Below, in pieces: positions 16,691 to 25,827 of a stretch of 45,117 bases of DNA (position 1 is its first letter; each line of letters begins with the position of its first letter). The translations under genes were made by a program, and so were the position numbers. Below the pieces are notes generated by a model that had not been told where the DNA came from, searched no databases, and saw only the letters and a program-made list of their open reading frames with translations. The DNA lies in contig NZ_VDUZ01000069.1 in the NCBI RefSeq assembly GCF_008039615.1, forward strand, positions 1-45,117, given 5' to 3'. Source of the DNA: Vineibacter terrae. GTDB lineage: Bacteria > Pseudomonadota > Alphaproteobacteria > Reyranellales > Reyranellaceae.

Positions 16691-18109
16691 TCAGTTGAGC
16701 TCAAAAATCACGAAGCCGCTGGGCTGCAGAGACCGGGTGCCCGGCCCACCGCCCGTGCATTCCGCAAGCGCGCGGTGCTGCCCGGCGGGCGTCGCAATCC
16801 GCGCCTTCATGGTGTCGTTCATCGTCACGCCAAGCGGCGCGGCGGACGCGTTGACCATGGCGATCGCCGAGAGCTTGCCGCCATAGACCAGGCCGAAGAT
16901 TGTATCGGGCACCAGCGTGACGACATGGACCTCGCCCGCCTGCCGTGCGCGCTGTGAAAGAAGCCGCCAGCCCTCAAGCGCCGGCCTCCGCTCGCCACGC
17001 TCGCTGTAGAGGCCGTAGCTCGCCTTGCCCCAACGCGGATCGACCAGCTCCCAATAGAGCAGCGGGCCGTAGCCTGTGGCCGCCAGATCCAGCGCCAGAG
17101 CCATGGTCTTGGCGGCATAGCCCGGCTGGTTGCTGACGGCATCCGGCGCCCGCCGATCGGCCCCGATGCCGCGCCCGCGATCGGCCGGCGCCAGGAATGT
17201 CAGGGCAAACTCGCTGACAAGGATCGCCTTGCGATAGCCGAGCGCGTCCAACTGCCGGCGCGCCTGACGCGCCTCCGCGATTGTGTCGCGGTTCGTGCGG
17301 TCGTCCCAGGCATGCACGCTGACCTGGTCGACGACGCCGACCAGACCTTTGCCCAGCGCCGGATCGGCAACATAGGATCGCAGCGCCGATATCCGGCTCA
17401 CGCCGGGACCTGCGATACGCGGCAGAGCCACGTTGTGCTGCTTGGCCAGCCGGCGCGTCTCGCCCACCAGCCGCAGATACCGGGTGGGCGGAATGGCGAT
17501 GTTCCAGTCGCCATCGGGCTCGTTGGAAAGCTCCACCACATCGACCGGGTAGCCGCGGCGGCGCAGCTCTTCGAGCAGGGCGACATAGAACATCGCCGTG
17601 ACCGGCACCGCCGCCTCCGGCAGGGTGCGCTTGTCGCGTGCCGTATTGCCGCTGGCCTCGGCGTCGGTGACCGGCGGCTCCCAGATGACGAGATGCGCCT
17701 CGGCACCCAGCCCGGCGAACATCGCCTTGAGCGCGCCGACCTCCCGGCCGTAGCGGTCGGCATCACGCGCAAACGCATCGGCGATGTATCGGCGGACCGT
17801 GTCGTAGTCGGCCTTGTGATCAAGATGCGGCATGCGCCGCCAGCTCGGGCCGCCGCCATACCGCAACGCCACCGGCCGCAGCTCGTGCACGCGCGGCACG
17901 ACATTCTGCGCGTCCTCGGGCCAGACCTGCAGCCCGAGCTGCAGCGCGCCTTCGGTCTGTCCAGGCAGAGCGGCCGTGACGTCGCAGCACGTCACCACCT
18001 TCGTAGGACAGGCCGGCGGCTGCGCGTGCGCCGCCCCGCCCTGAACCAGGGCAACAAGTGCGCCGCCCTGCAGCAGGAGGCGGCATAGCTTGCGGAACAG
18101 CCGCATCAT
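16691..18109 (-). CDS. Secreted clan GH-A glycoside hydrolase-like protein
   Basis: A 472-residue protein with a Sec-type signal peptide: basic MMRLFRKLCR, a hydrophobic core, and a probable cut after AHA at residue 29. The body looks like a TIM-barrel glycosidase. ELSNEPDG places a likely acid/base at Glu197, and ILVSEFAL a likely nucleophile at Glu300, the spacing and strand context of clan GH-A; WEPP near 143-146 recalls the WSPP of GH30. A short beta-domain ends the protein. ATG 18109 is chosen because AGGAGG lies 5 bases upstream; a GTG at 18115 overlaps that site. It acts in the periplasm or outside. A glycan-trimming or release role is inferred from its place in a glycan operon. The substrate is unknown. 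Confidence 0.75.
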   Translation of the reverse strand: MMRLFRKLCRLLLQGGALVALVQGGAAHAQPPACPTKVVTCCDVTAALPGQTEGALQLGLQVWPEDAQNVVPRVHELRPVALRYGGGPSWRRMPHLDHKADYDTVRRYIADAFARDADRYGREVGALKAMFAGLGAEAHLVIWEPPVTDAEASGNTARDKRTLPEAAVPVTAMFYVALLEELRRRGYPVDVVELSNEPDGDWNIAIPPTRYLRLVGETRRLAKQHNVALPRIAGPGVSRISALRSYVADPALGKGLVGVVDQVSVHAWDDRTNRDTIAEARQARRQLDALGYRKAILVSEFALTFLAPADRGRGIGADRRAPDAVSNQPGYAAKTMALALDLAATGYGPLLYWELVDPRWGKASYGLYSERGERRPALEGWRLLSQRARQAGEVHVVTLVPDTIFGLVYGGKLSAIAMVNASAAPLGVTMNDTMKARIATPAGQHRALAECTGGGPGTRSLQPSGFVIFELN

Positions 18110-18120
18110 GGGCACCTCCT

Positions 18121-19608
18121 CTAGGTCGGGGCGCGTCGATTGCGCAGATCGGCCAGTGGATATCTGGCGCTCATGCGCCCGATGAAATCCTGCTTCCGCT
18201 CGCCGGGCAGGGCTGCCTCGGTCATCCGGTCGATCCCGTTGCGTCCGAGCTCGCCGATACGCGCGCGTCGTCCCCGCATCACGTCAGTGGCGTAGGCCAG
18301 CGCATTGCGATCGATCCAGCGCCAGCTCTGCCCGCCGGACAGCCCGTCGCTGTCCCAGAAGCACTTCCCCATCTCGGCCAGATGCTCGAAGGCGGCCGCG
18401 AACGGGGTGAAATACGCCGGGGCAGCGCCGAACGCGGTCCACGGATACTCAAGCCGATCCTGGAGATTGGTGTTGATCGCGAGATCCACACCGGCGAGCT
18501 GCCGCAGCGCCGCCCGCGGTGATCCTGCCACGACCGTATCGATCTGGATCGGCACCACCGGCAGCTTGTATGCGCCCAGGACCAAGGGCGCGACCAGGAA
18601 CCGTGCCATCGCACCGTAGGGCTGCGGCATGCCGATATTGACCGCCTCGACCGAGCTGCTGATCCGCGCCCACGGCACCTGATGCCGGATCCCGTCGAGC
18701 GCCGCCGCGCTGGCCGGCGTCGGATTGATCGTGTGCACATGCACGACCGTGTCGCCGCATCGATGCAGCGCCGACGCGATCAGCGTCTGAGCATGCAAGG
18801 CGACATCGTGGCCGTCCGCGGCGCACAGGATGACAAAGCGGTCGTCGGTGCCGATGTCGACCAGCCTGACCATGGCCTGCTGCGCCCGGGCGTCAAAATA
18901 GCGCTGGTGCGCGGCCGACGGATCGCGCAGCCGTGCCCGGAAGGTCGCCGCCCCCTGTGCCGCCGGGATACGGTCGCAGAGCCCGGTCGCGACGTCTGCG
19001 CCAACCGTGGCAAAGGCCGCCTCCGCATCGGCGATATCGCCCTTGCCGTAGGCCACGAGGCCGCGGAACAACGCCGCCGCCGGCGCACGTACCGATGTCG
19101 CCGCACGATCCAGCGTACGCTCGATCCCGGCGGCCGCCGCCTCGCGCGACAACTGGCGACGACAGGCTTCACATATCAGCTCGACGGCCGCCGACCGGAT
19201 CTCGCCGGGCACGGCTTCGTCATCGACGAGGGCCCATCCCAGGCTGGTGACGGCGGCGACATCGCGGTTCTCAAGAGCGACAGCGGCAAGCTGATAGGTC
19301 GTCCATGCAAACTCCGGCGCGTGCGCCTGGAAGGATTGCAGCACGTCCTTCGGCAGCCACGAACGGACAGTGGACGTCCGCGGGCACATGGCCATGGCCG
19401 TCTCGATGTGCTGCCGGGCTTCGGCATACCGGCCCAGACGGACAAGGGAGAGGCCGGCGACGCGGAATGCACGTTCGTGACTGCGCTCGCCCGCAGAAAG
19501 ATCCCCGGATATCTTCGCAATCGATTCGTATTTTCCCGACGCGTAAAGGGCGACAAGCGCATCGACGTTCAATGCGATCTCCCGTGGATTATCTTGACGC
19601 GTGATCAC
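18121..19608 (-). CDS. TPR-containing protein of unknown function
   Basis: About 495 residues. The N-terminal 200 or so are helical repeats of TPR type (LYASGKYESIAKI, LVRLGRYAEARQHIETAMAMCP, LFRGLVAYGKGDIADAEAAFA). The C-terminal half has an alternating strand-helix pattern beginning DRFVILCAADGHDVALHAQTLIASAL, followed by VVHVHTINP and VVPIQIDTVV. This resembles a nucleotide-sugar-binding fold, but I cannot assign a family. The start is uncertain: GTG 19608 has AGG upstream; TTG 19668 and TTG 19572 (GGGAG upstream) are alternatives. It ends 11 bases before the glycosidase-like gene. Cytoplasmic assembly or glycosylation of the surface protein is a guess from context. Confidence 0.65.
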   Translation of the reverse strand: MITRQDNPREIALNVDALVALYASGKYESIAKISGDLSAGERSHERAFRVAGLSLVRLGRYAEARQHIETAMAMCPRTSTVRSWLPKDVLQSFQAHAPEFAWTTYQLAAVALENRDVAAVTSLGWALVDDEAVPGEIRSAAVELICEACRRQLSREAAAAGIERTLDRAATSVRAPAAALFRGLVAYGKGDIADAEAAFATVGADVATGLCDRIPAAQGAATFRARLRDPSAAHQRYFDARAQQAMVRLVDIGTDDRFVILCAADGHDVALHAQTLIASALHRCGDTVVHVHTINPTPASAAALDGIRHQVPWARISSSVEAVNIGMPQPYGAMARFLVAPLVLGAYKLPVVPIQIDTVVAGSPRAALRQLAGVDLAINTNLQDRLEYPWTAFGAAPAYFTPFAAAFEHLAEMGKCFWDSDGLSGGQSWRWIDRNALAYATDVMRGRRARIGELGRNGIDRMTEAALPGERKQDFIGRMSARYPLADLRNRRAPT

Positions 19609-19747
19609 TGCGCCTGAATATTCATGCCAGTATTGTGCCAAGCTATTATTTGATCCGGGCGCGATCAAGAGACAGTTGTGTGTCGCGATGAGGCGGTCGC
19701 CGCGGACATCTTGCGTTCAACCGCTGCAAGGAGCGCCACCACGACGT

Positions 19748-20743
19748 TCAATCGAACTCGCCCAGCATGCGGCGCCGGAGGCGACCGAGCCCGCGCATCG
19801 CATCCTCACGCAGATACCTGCGCGTGAGCTTCGGGATCCTGGCCATGAACGGCGCAAGCCGGTCGGGCAGGTTGGCATGCGTGTGATGCGCTATGAGGTC
19901 CGGCCGCTCGATGTAGCGGAACAGATTGCGGAACTTGTCGGTCGTGATCATGCCGATGGCAGGCACGCCATAGAGTGTCGACACGACACAACCATGAAAC
20001 TTCATGCTGGCGATCACATCGCAGGCGCCGATCTCGCGGGTCAGCTCCCATAGATCTTCCGATTCGACCGTGCGCATATTTTCATAGGAAAATTCGCCCA
20101 AACCCGCGATATCGGCCTGCCGGTCCGCACCCGTGCCCAGGATGATGTTCTTGATCTCGTAGCCGAGGCTTCGCGCCTTGTCGCAGAGATTGCGAACGTT
20201 GGTCCAGTGGATTTCCCCCGGCATCTGCTTGCGGGTGATGAGGCCGAACACCGGCGCTCCCTGCCGCGCGGGCGGCGCCGGCAGATCGAGCGCGCAGACG
20301 ATATCGGCAGACACGCTGATCGGAACGGCGGGGTTCAGCTTCTGCTCGATCCACACGCGGCTCTCGTGATCGCGCACGTTAATGTAGCGAACCGAGGGAT
20401 GACGAAAGAATTTCGCCATCCTCTGCACGACCTTCGGATCCTCGCCGCTCCATGTCGGCACACCCACGCCATGGATGTAGATCGGTTTCGCCAGAAACGG
20501 ATCTTCGAAGTATTGATCCGTCCAATAGTTGCCGATGACGAGGTCGCCGCCTCCGATCAGAAGGCAATCGAGCGACGAAACCTTCGATTCGATGTCGTCG
20601 CCATAATATGGTCGCGCCTGGTTGTCCTGCATCGTCACAAGATCGCAGTCGTGGAAGATCTTCTCGAACACGACCTTGAACAGCTCGTCGCCGTAGTTTC
20701 CGTATCCGTAATATCCGACAAGCCCGATGCGCGCTCGGCTCAT
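19748..20743 (-). CDS. Polysaccharide pyruvyltransferase family protein (minus copy)
   Basis: A 331-residue protein of the PF04230 type. Recognisable blocks are RIGLVGYYGYGNYGDELF at the start, LLIGGGDLVIGNYW, YIHGVGVPTW, INVRDHESRVWIEQ, the ADIVCAL strand, and a C-terminal VIASMKFHGCVVSTLYGVPAI. The last contains the family's KxHG-type motif. Members transfer pyruvate from phosphoenolpyruvate to form ketal-pyruvylated sugars, as CsaB does on polymers that anchor S-layers. It is cytoplasmic and non-membrane. It leads the minus operon 20743-14441 and faces a close paralogue at 21005-22003. The first 90 residues of the two are about 60% identical by eye, so they arose by duplication. Confidence 0.85.
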   Translation of the reverse strand: MSRARIGLVGYYGYGNYGDELFKVVFEKIFHDCDLVTMQDNQARPYYGDDIESKVSSLDCLLIGGGDLVIGNYWTDQYFEDPFLAKPIYIHGVGVPTWSGEDPKVVQRMAKFFRHPSVRYINVRDHESRVWIEQKLNPAVPISVSADIVCALDLPAPPARQGAPVFGLITRKQMPGEIHWTNVRNLCDKARSLGYEIKNIILGTGADRQADIAGLGEFSYENMRTVESEDLWELTREIGACDVIASMKFHGCVVSTLYGVPAIGMITTDKFRNLFRYIERPDLIAHHTHANLPDRLAPFMARIPKLTRRYLREDAMRGLGRLRRRMLGEFD

Positions 20744-21004
20744 GGTGTCACCCGCTGATTTTGACCATGGTTATCATAAGTGTTATAGCGGCATATATTT
20801 CGGCCTAGATTTCTTCCTACGAATGAGAAGGCATTCGATGACATTCTCATGTCGTCAAGTACATATAAGTCATTCCAACCGATTGCCTCGACGCCGCCTG
20901 TCCGATCGTACGCTGCGCCCTGATCCGGCGCACCTGGAAATCGTGATGCAGCGGCCAGACGTGATCGCACCAGCATCGGAAGCACGGGAAGGCACGGCGG
21001 GATA
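20744..21004. promoter_or_regulatory. Divergent intergenic region between pyruvyltransferase paralogues
   Basis: A 261-base AT-rich spacer in a GC-rich locus, lying between two gene starts. It should contain the promoters of both the minus operon (to 14441) and the plus operon (to 27444). I could not settle on a convincing -35/-10 pair or operator. Confidence 0.45.
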
Positions 21005-22003
21005 ATGGCACCGAAACGCAAGCTCGGCGTCGTCGGGTACTACCACTACGGCAACTACGGCGATGAGCTGTTCCTGGACGTGTTCGGGCAGAGCCTGCAC
21101 GATTTCGATTTCGTGTTCTTCCAGGACGCGCTGCGGCGGCCATACTTCCATACGCCGCTCGCGGAGAAGGTCGACAAGGTCGACGCCATCCTGATCGGCG
21201 GCGGCGACCTGATCATCCCGAGCTACTGGACCGACCAGTACTTCGAGCCGGAGTTCCTGGCCAAGCCGGTATACATTCACGGTGCAGGCGTGCCGACCTG
21301 GGGCGGCGAGAATCCCGAGATCGTCGCGCGGCTTGCCGGCTTCCTGCAGCACCCGAACGTGCGGCATATCCATGTCCGCGACATGCAAAGCCGCGCCTGG
21401 ATCGAGAAGAAGCTGGCGCCCAAGGTGGACATCACGGTCACGCCCGACATCGTCTGCGCATTGCGGCTGCCGGACGTCAAGCCGAGCGGCACAGCACCTA
21501 TTTTCGGACTCGTTTCCCGCAAGCAGAAGCCAGGCTCGATCCGCTGGGACAATGTCCAGGCGCTGTGCCAGCGGGCCCGGTCCTACGGATATCGCATACG
21601 CCACATCATCCTGGCCACGGGCGTCATCGGCCAGGAGGACATGGATGCCGTGACGGAGTCGTCGCTGGATGACGTCGAGGTCGTGGTGTCGGAATCGATC
21701 GCCGACCTGACGCGGGCGATCGGCGAGTGCACGGTGCTGGCGAGCATGAAGTTCCACGGTTGCGTGGTGGCGACAATGTTCGGCATACCGGCGATCACGC
21801 TGATCACCACCGACAAGTTCCGCAATTTCTACGCCCTCATCGAGCGCGAGGAGCTCGTCGCGCACCATTGGCACGAGACTCTGCCGGACAGGCTGCCGCG
21901 CTATCTTGCCCGGATACCGCATGCCACGCGCAATGATATCCGGACCAGGGCACGCGACGGGCTCGACAGGCTCGCTGAGCGTATCCGCGCTGATCTCGGC
22001 TGA
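21005..22003 (+). CDS. Polysaccharide pyruvyltransferase family protein (plus copy)
   Basis: A 332-residue paralogue of the 19748-20743 product with the same block order: LGVVGYYHYGNYGDELF, ILIGGGDLIIPSYW, YIHGAGVPTW, IHVRDMQSRAWIEKK, TPDIVCAL, and VLASMKFHGCVVATMFGIPAI. Length and motifs are complete, so both copies look functional. The predicted reaction is phosphoenolpyruvate-dependent pyruvylation of a sugar in the surface glycan. Keeping two copies suggests two acceptor sugars or two linkages. It begins the plus operon; the next gene starts 7 bases after its stop. Confidence 0.85.
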   Translation: MAPKRKLGVVGYYHYGNYGDELFLDVFGQSLHDFDFVFFQDALRRPYFHTPLAEKVDKVDAILIGGGDLIIPSYWTDQYFEPEFLAKPVYIHGAGVPTWGGENPEIVARLAGFLQHPNVRHIHVRDMQSRAWIEKKLAPKVDITVTPDIVCALRLPDVKPSGTAPIFGLVSRKQKPGSIRWDNVQALCQRARSYGYRIRHIILATGVIGQEDMDAVTESSLDDVEVVVSESIADLTRAIGECTVLASMKFHGCVVATMFGIPAITLITTDKFRNFYALIEREELVAHHWHETLPDRLPRYLARIPHATRNDIRTRARDGLDRLAERIRADLG

Positions 22004-22010
22004 GGCGGCC

Positions 22011-23564
22011 ATGCGGGAGAAAATGACGGCGAAGGCGGCAGCCAAGCTCGACCTGCACAATTTCACGCCCCTGCCGCCGGCGCGCAACGGCATCGCCGAC
22101 TACGCCTACAAGCTCATGGACGAGCTGCGCGCTCTGCGCCGCTGCGTTGTTTATTGCGATGACGTGCTCGCTTCCGCGCCGCAAGGCGTCGACGTTCGCG
22201 ATGAAGCCCAGGCTTTCCGGTATGTCGGGCCGCACACGCCGATCCTGCACCAGATCGGCAACAATGGCGGCCACATCTTCGTGCTGGAAGCCCTGCGCCG
22301 GCACGGCGGCATCGTCTCGCTGCATGATCTGAGCCTGCTTTATCTCTATGAGCTGTCCTCGCCGCGGCTGGAGCCGATACTGGCCGGCATGCAGCAGCAG
22401 GATCCTGCGCTCGGCGCGCTCTACGGCAGGCAATGGAAGGAGAACCGCCTGAAGACGGCGGCCAACTACGTTCTGTTCGACATGGTTGGCGAGATTCTGT
22501 CTCTGGCTGACGGCGTCATCGTTCACTCCCGCTATGCGATGAACAAATTGCGGGCGGGCTACGGCCCGGCAGCGGCGGCGAAGTGCACGGTGATTCCACA
22601 TTTCGCCCCGGTGCTGGCGATCACGTCGGCTGAGGAGGCCCGCCAGCGCTTGTCCCTGCCTCCCGATGAGAGGATCGTCCTAACCTCGGGCTTCGCCACG
22701 CGATCGAAGCGCTTCGACTGGCTTCTCGAGGCATTGGAGACATTGCTGCAGGATGGCGTCGCCTTGCGGTGGATCCACGCCGGCGAGGAGCGCCCTGACG
22801 AGTATCCCCTGCGGGAGGAGCTCGCGAAGCATCCGCGCCTGCGCGATGTCGCGACAATCACGGGCTACGTCAGCGAAGCCGAGCTTGATGCGTACATCGC
22901 CGCCGCCGATCTGGTCGTCAATCTTCGGTTCCCCTCGGTGGGCGAGAGCTCCGGTACGCTGGCCCGGGCCTTTTCCGCGGGCCGGTGCTGCATCGTGAAC
23001 GACACCGCAGCCTATGCCGAGATTCCCCGCGAAGCGGTCGTGCATATCCCGATCTTCGACACGGTTCCCGCCCTGGTCAGGGCCATGGAAGCGCTCCTGC
23101 ATGACGGCGAGCTGCGGACCCTCTTCGGTGACCGCGCCCGGCACTACGCCGGCAGCACGCTTGCGATGCGCCATATCGCCAAGAGCTACTCGGATTTCAT
23201 CGACGCCACGCACGCCAGGACACAGGCGGCAGGACGGCAGGCCGCCGAGCGGCACGCCAGCCCACCGGCACCGGTACGGGTCGAGATCGACGGCGCCGAC
23301 GCGCTGGAGCCGGCCGACCTGCGGCGGCGGCTGAGCGGCATCGAGGGCCCCTTCGAAGCACTCTTCTGGTTCGATTCGGCGGACGATATCGCGCGGTACA
23401 GCCTGGACAAGCCCGGCTTCCTGCAAGGCGCCTTCGGACCGCATGTCACAATCGACACCGTTCGCTTCCGGTCGCGCCCGGCCGCCAGGGGGCGCCGGGT
23501 GGCGCCGGGTGGCGGATCGGCGGTCGGCCTCTCTGTCCTTGGTCGTGCCTACGGGTGGCAATGA
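22011..23564 (+). CDS. GT4 family glycosyltransferase with C-terminal extension
   Basis: A 517-residue protein. The N-terminal domain has NFTPLPPARNGIADYAYKLMDEL, the typical GT4 opening with the glycine loop PxxNGIADY. The donor half carries VLTSGFATRSKRFDWLLEAL, TGYVSEAELDAYIAAADLVVNLRFPSVGESSGTLARAFSAG (interrupted motif), where ES..L aligns with the EX7E region. About 90 residues after 425 are low-complexity then alpha/beta and unassigned. ATG 22011 with GAGG 5 bases upstream was chosen; ATG 22023 is possible. Its stop overlaps the next start (ATGATG). The family acts in the cytoplasm on nucleotide-sugar donors and is one of three GT4 enzymes in this operon. Confidence 0.85.
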   Translation: MREKMTAKAAAKLDLHNFTPLPPARNGIADYAYKLMDELRALRRCVVYCDDVLASAPQGVDVRDEAQAFRYVGPHTPILHQIGNNGGHIFVLEALRRHGGIVSLHDLSLLYLYELSSPRLEPILAGMQQQDPALGALYGRQWKENRLKTAANYVLFDMVGEILSLADGVIVHSRYAMNKLRAGYGPAAAAKCTVIPHFAPVLAITSAEEARQRLSLPPDERIVLTSGFATRSKRFDWLLEALETLLQDGVALRWIHAGEERPDEYPLREELAKHPRLRDVATITGYVSEAELDAYIAAADLVVNLRFPSVGESSGTLARAFSAGRCCIVNDTAAYAEIPREAVVHIPIFDTVPALVRAMEALLHDGELRTLFGDRARHYAGSTLAMRHIAKSYSDFIDATHARTQAAGRQAAERHASPPAPVRVEIDGADALEPADLRRRLSGIEGPFEALFWFDSADDIARYSLDKPGFLQGAFGPHVTIDTVRFRSRPAARGRRVAPGGGSAVGLSVLGRAYGWQ

Positions 23565-24604
23565 TGCCCGCAAGACGCTCCAACACAGCCGGCGATGCAC
23601 GATTGCCCGTATCCGTGCTTGCAGCGCTTTTTGCGACACTGCGCTCGGCGCTCGGACGGATCGCGGTGATCGATATGAGCCTTCCGGCCGGACGCAGCGC
23701 CGGTATCGACCGCGAGGTCGTGTTCGGATCCTGCGGTCGGCCGGCGCCAGAACAGACGTTCCTGGGCCGGTTCCGGCAGTCGGGTGGTCACCGCGATGTC
23801 CACGCGCTGGCCGCAGCCGACCGGGACTCGCCGGCACGGGCAAACCTTCTGGACACCGTCGACCGGTCGCGGAAGGTGGTTTTCTTCGCCGACTCCATGG
23901 ATCAGGTCGAGCCGATCGCCGATCTCGTCGATGACGGCCGGTCGCTGGTGTTGTGCCTCGGTGGCCACCGCTCGGCAGTCGTGTCCCCTGCTCTGGCGCC
24001 GTGGCTCAAGCAGCGGCGCGTCATCGCCCTGACGCCGGCCGACGCCGCTCCCGTCTTCCTGTGGATCGTGCCCGCGGCCACGTACGATGTGCTTTGCCGG
24101 CAGCTGCCCTTGGCGCCGGCGAGCCCCACCCCGGCCAAGCGCCTGGCCGCGGCCGACAGGACCATCGTGCCGCACGCGACCCTTGTCCTTGCCGTCCCAG
24201 CGGACGCACCGTCTCAGGCGGTGCTGGTCGCCGGCGCTCTGATCCACGACGGCAGCTACCGCAGCGAAAGCGAAGGCGACTATTCCTGGCTGTGGACCGG
24301 GCCCTCGAAGCACTTTCGTGTCCTGCTGACGGGCTTTCCGGCCACCGCCACCAAGCTCAACGTCTCCATCATCAAGACCGAGGATCCCCGCAACCTGTCG
24401 GGACTGCGGGTGCTGATCGACGGCCGGCATGTCGGGCACCGGCTCTCGCCCTGGTCCGACGTCAGCGGCAAGGTGACGGTCGATCTCGCGGCACCTGCCG
24501 CCGACATGACCGTGCTGTCCCTGGTCTGCCCGCACATGGTGCCCGACGGTTCCGGCCATCGCCACCTCGGGCTGTGCATCGATCGCATCGAGTTCGCCGC
24601 ATGA
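23561..24604 (+). CDS. Uncharacterised protein sharing a C-terminal module with the 12986 gene product
   Basis: A 347-residue protein of unknown function. Residues about 45-180 alternate strands and helices (REVVFGSCGR, KVVFFADSMDQ, SLVLCLGG, RRVIALTPADAAPVFLWIVP), reminiscent of a Rossmann-like domain. Residues about 222-347 match the end of the 12986-14314 product in pattern: GALIHDGSYRSESEGDYSWLW, a middle VLIDGRHV strand and a terminal HLGLCIDRIEF. The start is ATG 23561 or 23564, with a GTG at 23555 also in frame; GGGTGG is just upstream. It overlaps both neighbours by 4 bases, so it is translated with glycosyltransferases on each side and probably serves the same glycan. Confidence 0.7.
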   Translation: MMPARRSNTAGDARLPVSVLAALFATLRSALGRIAVIDMSLPAGRSAGIDREVVFGSCGRPAPEQTFLGRFRQSGGHRDVHALAAADRDSPARANLLDTVDRSRKVVFFADSMDQVEPIADLVDDGRSLVLCLGGHRSAVVSPALAPWLKQRRVIALTPADAAPVFLWIVPAATYDVLCRQLPLAPASPTPAKRLAAADRTIVPHATLVLAVPADAPSQAVLVAGALIHDGSYRSESEGDYSWLWTGPSKHFRVLLTGFPATATKLNVSIIKTEDPRNLSGLRVLIDGRHVGHRLSPWSDVSGKVTVDLAAPAADMTVLSLVCPHMVPDGSGHRHLGLCIDRIEFAA

Positions 24605-25818
24605 CCGTCCCGCTCAAGGTGCTGATCGTCTCGCCAATCCCGTCGCACCCTGCGGTGCAGGGCAACTCCGTGCGCATCCTGGCTTTCGGCGCCGAGCTGA
24701 AGCGCCGGGGAGTCATGGCCGACTTTCTCTACTACGGCATGGAAGGCCTGTCCAAGGAGCAGGCTGAAGTGATGATCGGCTTCTGGCACAGGTTCTTCTT
24801 CGTGCGCTCCCAGCCCTTGTCCCGGCCCAGCCATGCGCGATCCTGGGGCATCGACGACTGGTGCGCCGACCAGCTGTGCGACACCGTGCGAGAGCTCGCC
24901 GCGACACACCGCTACGACGCGATCATCGTCAACTACGTATGGATGTCGAAGGTCCTGACCGGGATCCACGGTCCGCTGAAGGTGATCGACACGCATGACC
25001 TGTTCGGCGACCGGCACCTGACCGCCGAAGAGCAGGGACTGGAGCCGCGCTGGTTCTTCACCACTGTCGAGGAGGAGCGCCGCGGCTTCGAGCGCGCCGA
25101 TGTGGTGATCGCGATCCAGGAGAACGAGGCGGAGGCGATCCAGGATCGTTTCACCGGCAAGGTCCTGACGGTCGGCCATCCTGTCGAGCCGGGCTTCCTC
25201 ACGGGGCCCTGGGCACCGAACCCCAGCTTCACGTTCGGCTACCTGGGCAGCGGCAACCCATGGAACGTGCGATCGGTTCTGGCCATCGACGCGGCCCTGG
25301 CCCGGGATCGGGTCGCGCGCTGGGCTCTGGCCGGCACGATATCCCGGCGCCGCCTGTCGCTGCAGTCGCATCCGTTCCTGCTGGGCGTCGTCGAGCGCGT
25401 CGAGCGCTTCTACGATGTGGTGGAATGCGTGCTCAACCCCATGCTCGGCGGCACCGGCCTCAAGATCAAGACGATCGAAGCCATCGCGTTCGGAAAGCCC
25501 GTCATCGGCACCCGCGACGCCTTCGAGGGCATGCGGCCCGAGCATGACTTTCACCGCCTTGACACGATCGACGCCATGATCGGCGCGATGAAGGCCTACA
25601 CCACCTCCGGCGCATTGCGCGAGGAGCTGGCACTGTCTTCACGGAGCCTGTTCGTACGCTACATGGCGGCGGTGACTCAGGGTTACGATGCGCTCGTCAC
25701 GCTCATCCGGCAGCATCGGACGTCACGCGCCCGCACCCGGGACGACACCGCAGCGACGGCCGGCACCGCCGGACGCTTCCCGAATCGCCTCGCCGCTCCC
25801 GCGCCGCCGACCGGCTGA
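24601..25818 (+). CDS. GT4-like glycosyltransferase
   Basis: A 405-residue GT-B protein starting at ATG 24601 inside the previous stop (ATGA). The N-terminal domain opens with LKVLIVSPIPSHPAVQGNSVRI and includes VIDTHDLFGDRH. The C-terminal domain has TFGYLGSGNPWNVRSV, then CVLNPMLGGTGLKIKTIEAIAFGKPVIGT (in two parts), where GGTGLKIK..EAxAxGKPVI is the donor-site signature of a GT4 subgroup. The last 40 residues are a charged, proline- and alanine-rich tail. An upstream open extension in the same frame overlaps the previous gene and was not used. It is part of the plus operon, 9 bases before the next gene. Confidence 0.87.
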   Translation: MTVPLKVLIVSPIPSHPAVQGNSVRILAFGAELKRRGVMADFLYYGMEGLSKEQAEVMIGFWHRFFFVRSQPLSRPSHARSWGIDDWCADQLCDTVRELAATHRYDAIIVNYVWMSKVLTGIHGPLKVIDTHDLFGDRHLTAEEQGLEPRWFFTTVEEERRGFERADVVIAIQENEAEAIQDRFTGKVLTVGHPVEPGFLTGPWAPNPSFTFGYLGSGNPWNVRSVLAIDAALARDRVARWALAGTISRRRLSLQSHPFLLGVVERVERFYDVVECVLNPMLGGTGLKIKTIEAIAFGKPVIGTRDAFEGMRPEHDFHRLDTIDAMIGAMKAYTTSGALREELALSSRSLFVRYMAAVTQGYDALVTLIRQHRTSRARTRDDTAATAGTAGRFPNRLAAPAPPTG

Positions 25819-25827
25819 GAGCGGACC

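Noticed and set aside
23953-24600. N-terminal extension of the glycosyltransferase starting at 24601
   Set aside because: The in-frame sequence overlaps the 23561-24604 gene and is Arg/Pro-rich without family similarity. The GT4 fold starts right at ATG 24601, which overlaps the previous stop in the usual ATGA manner.
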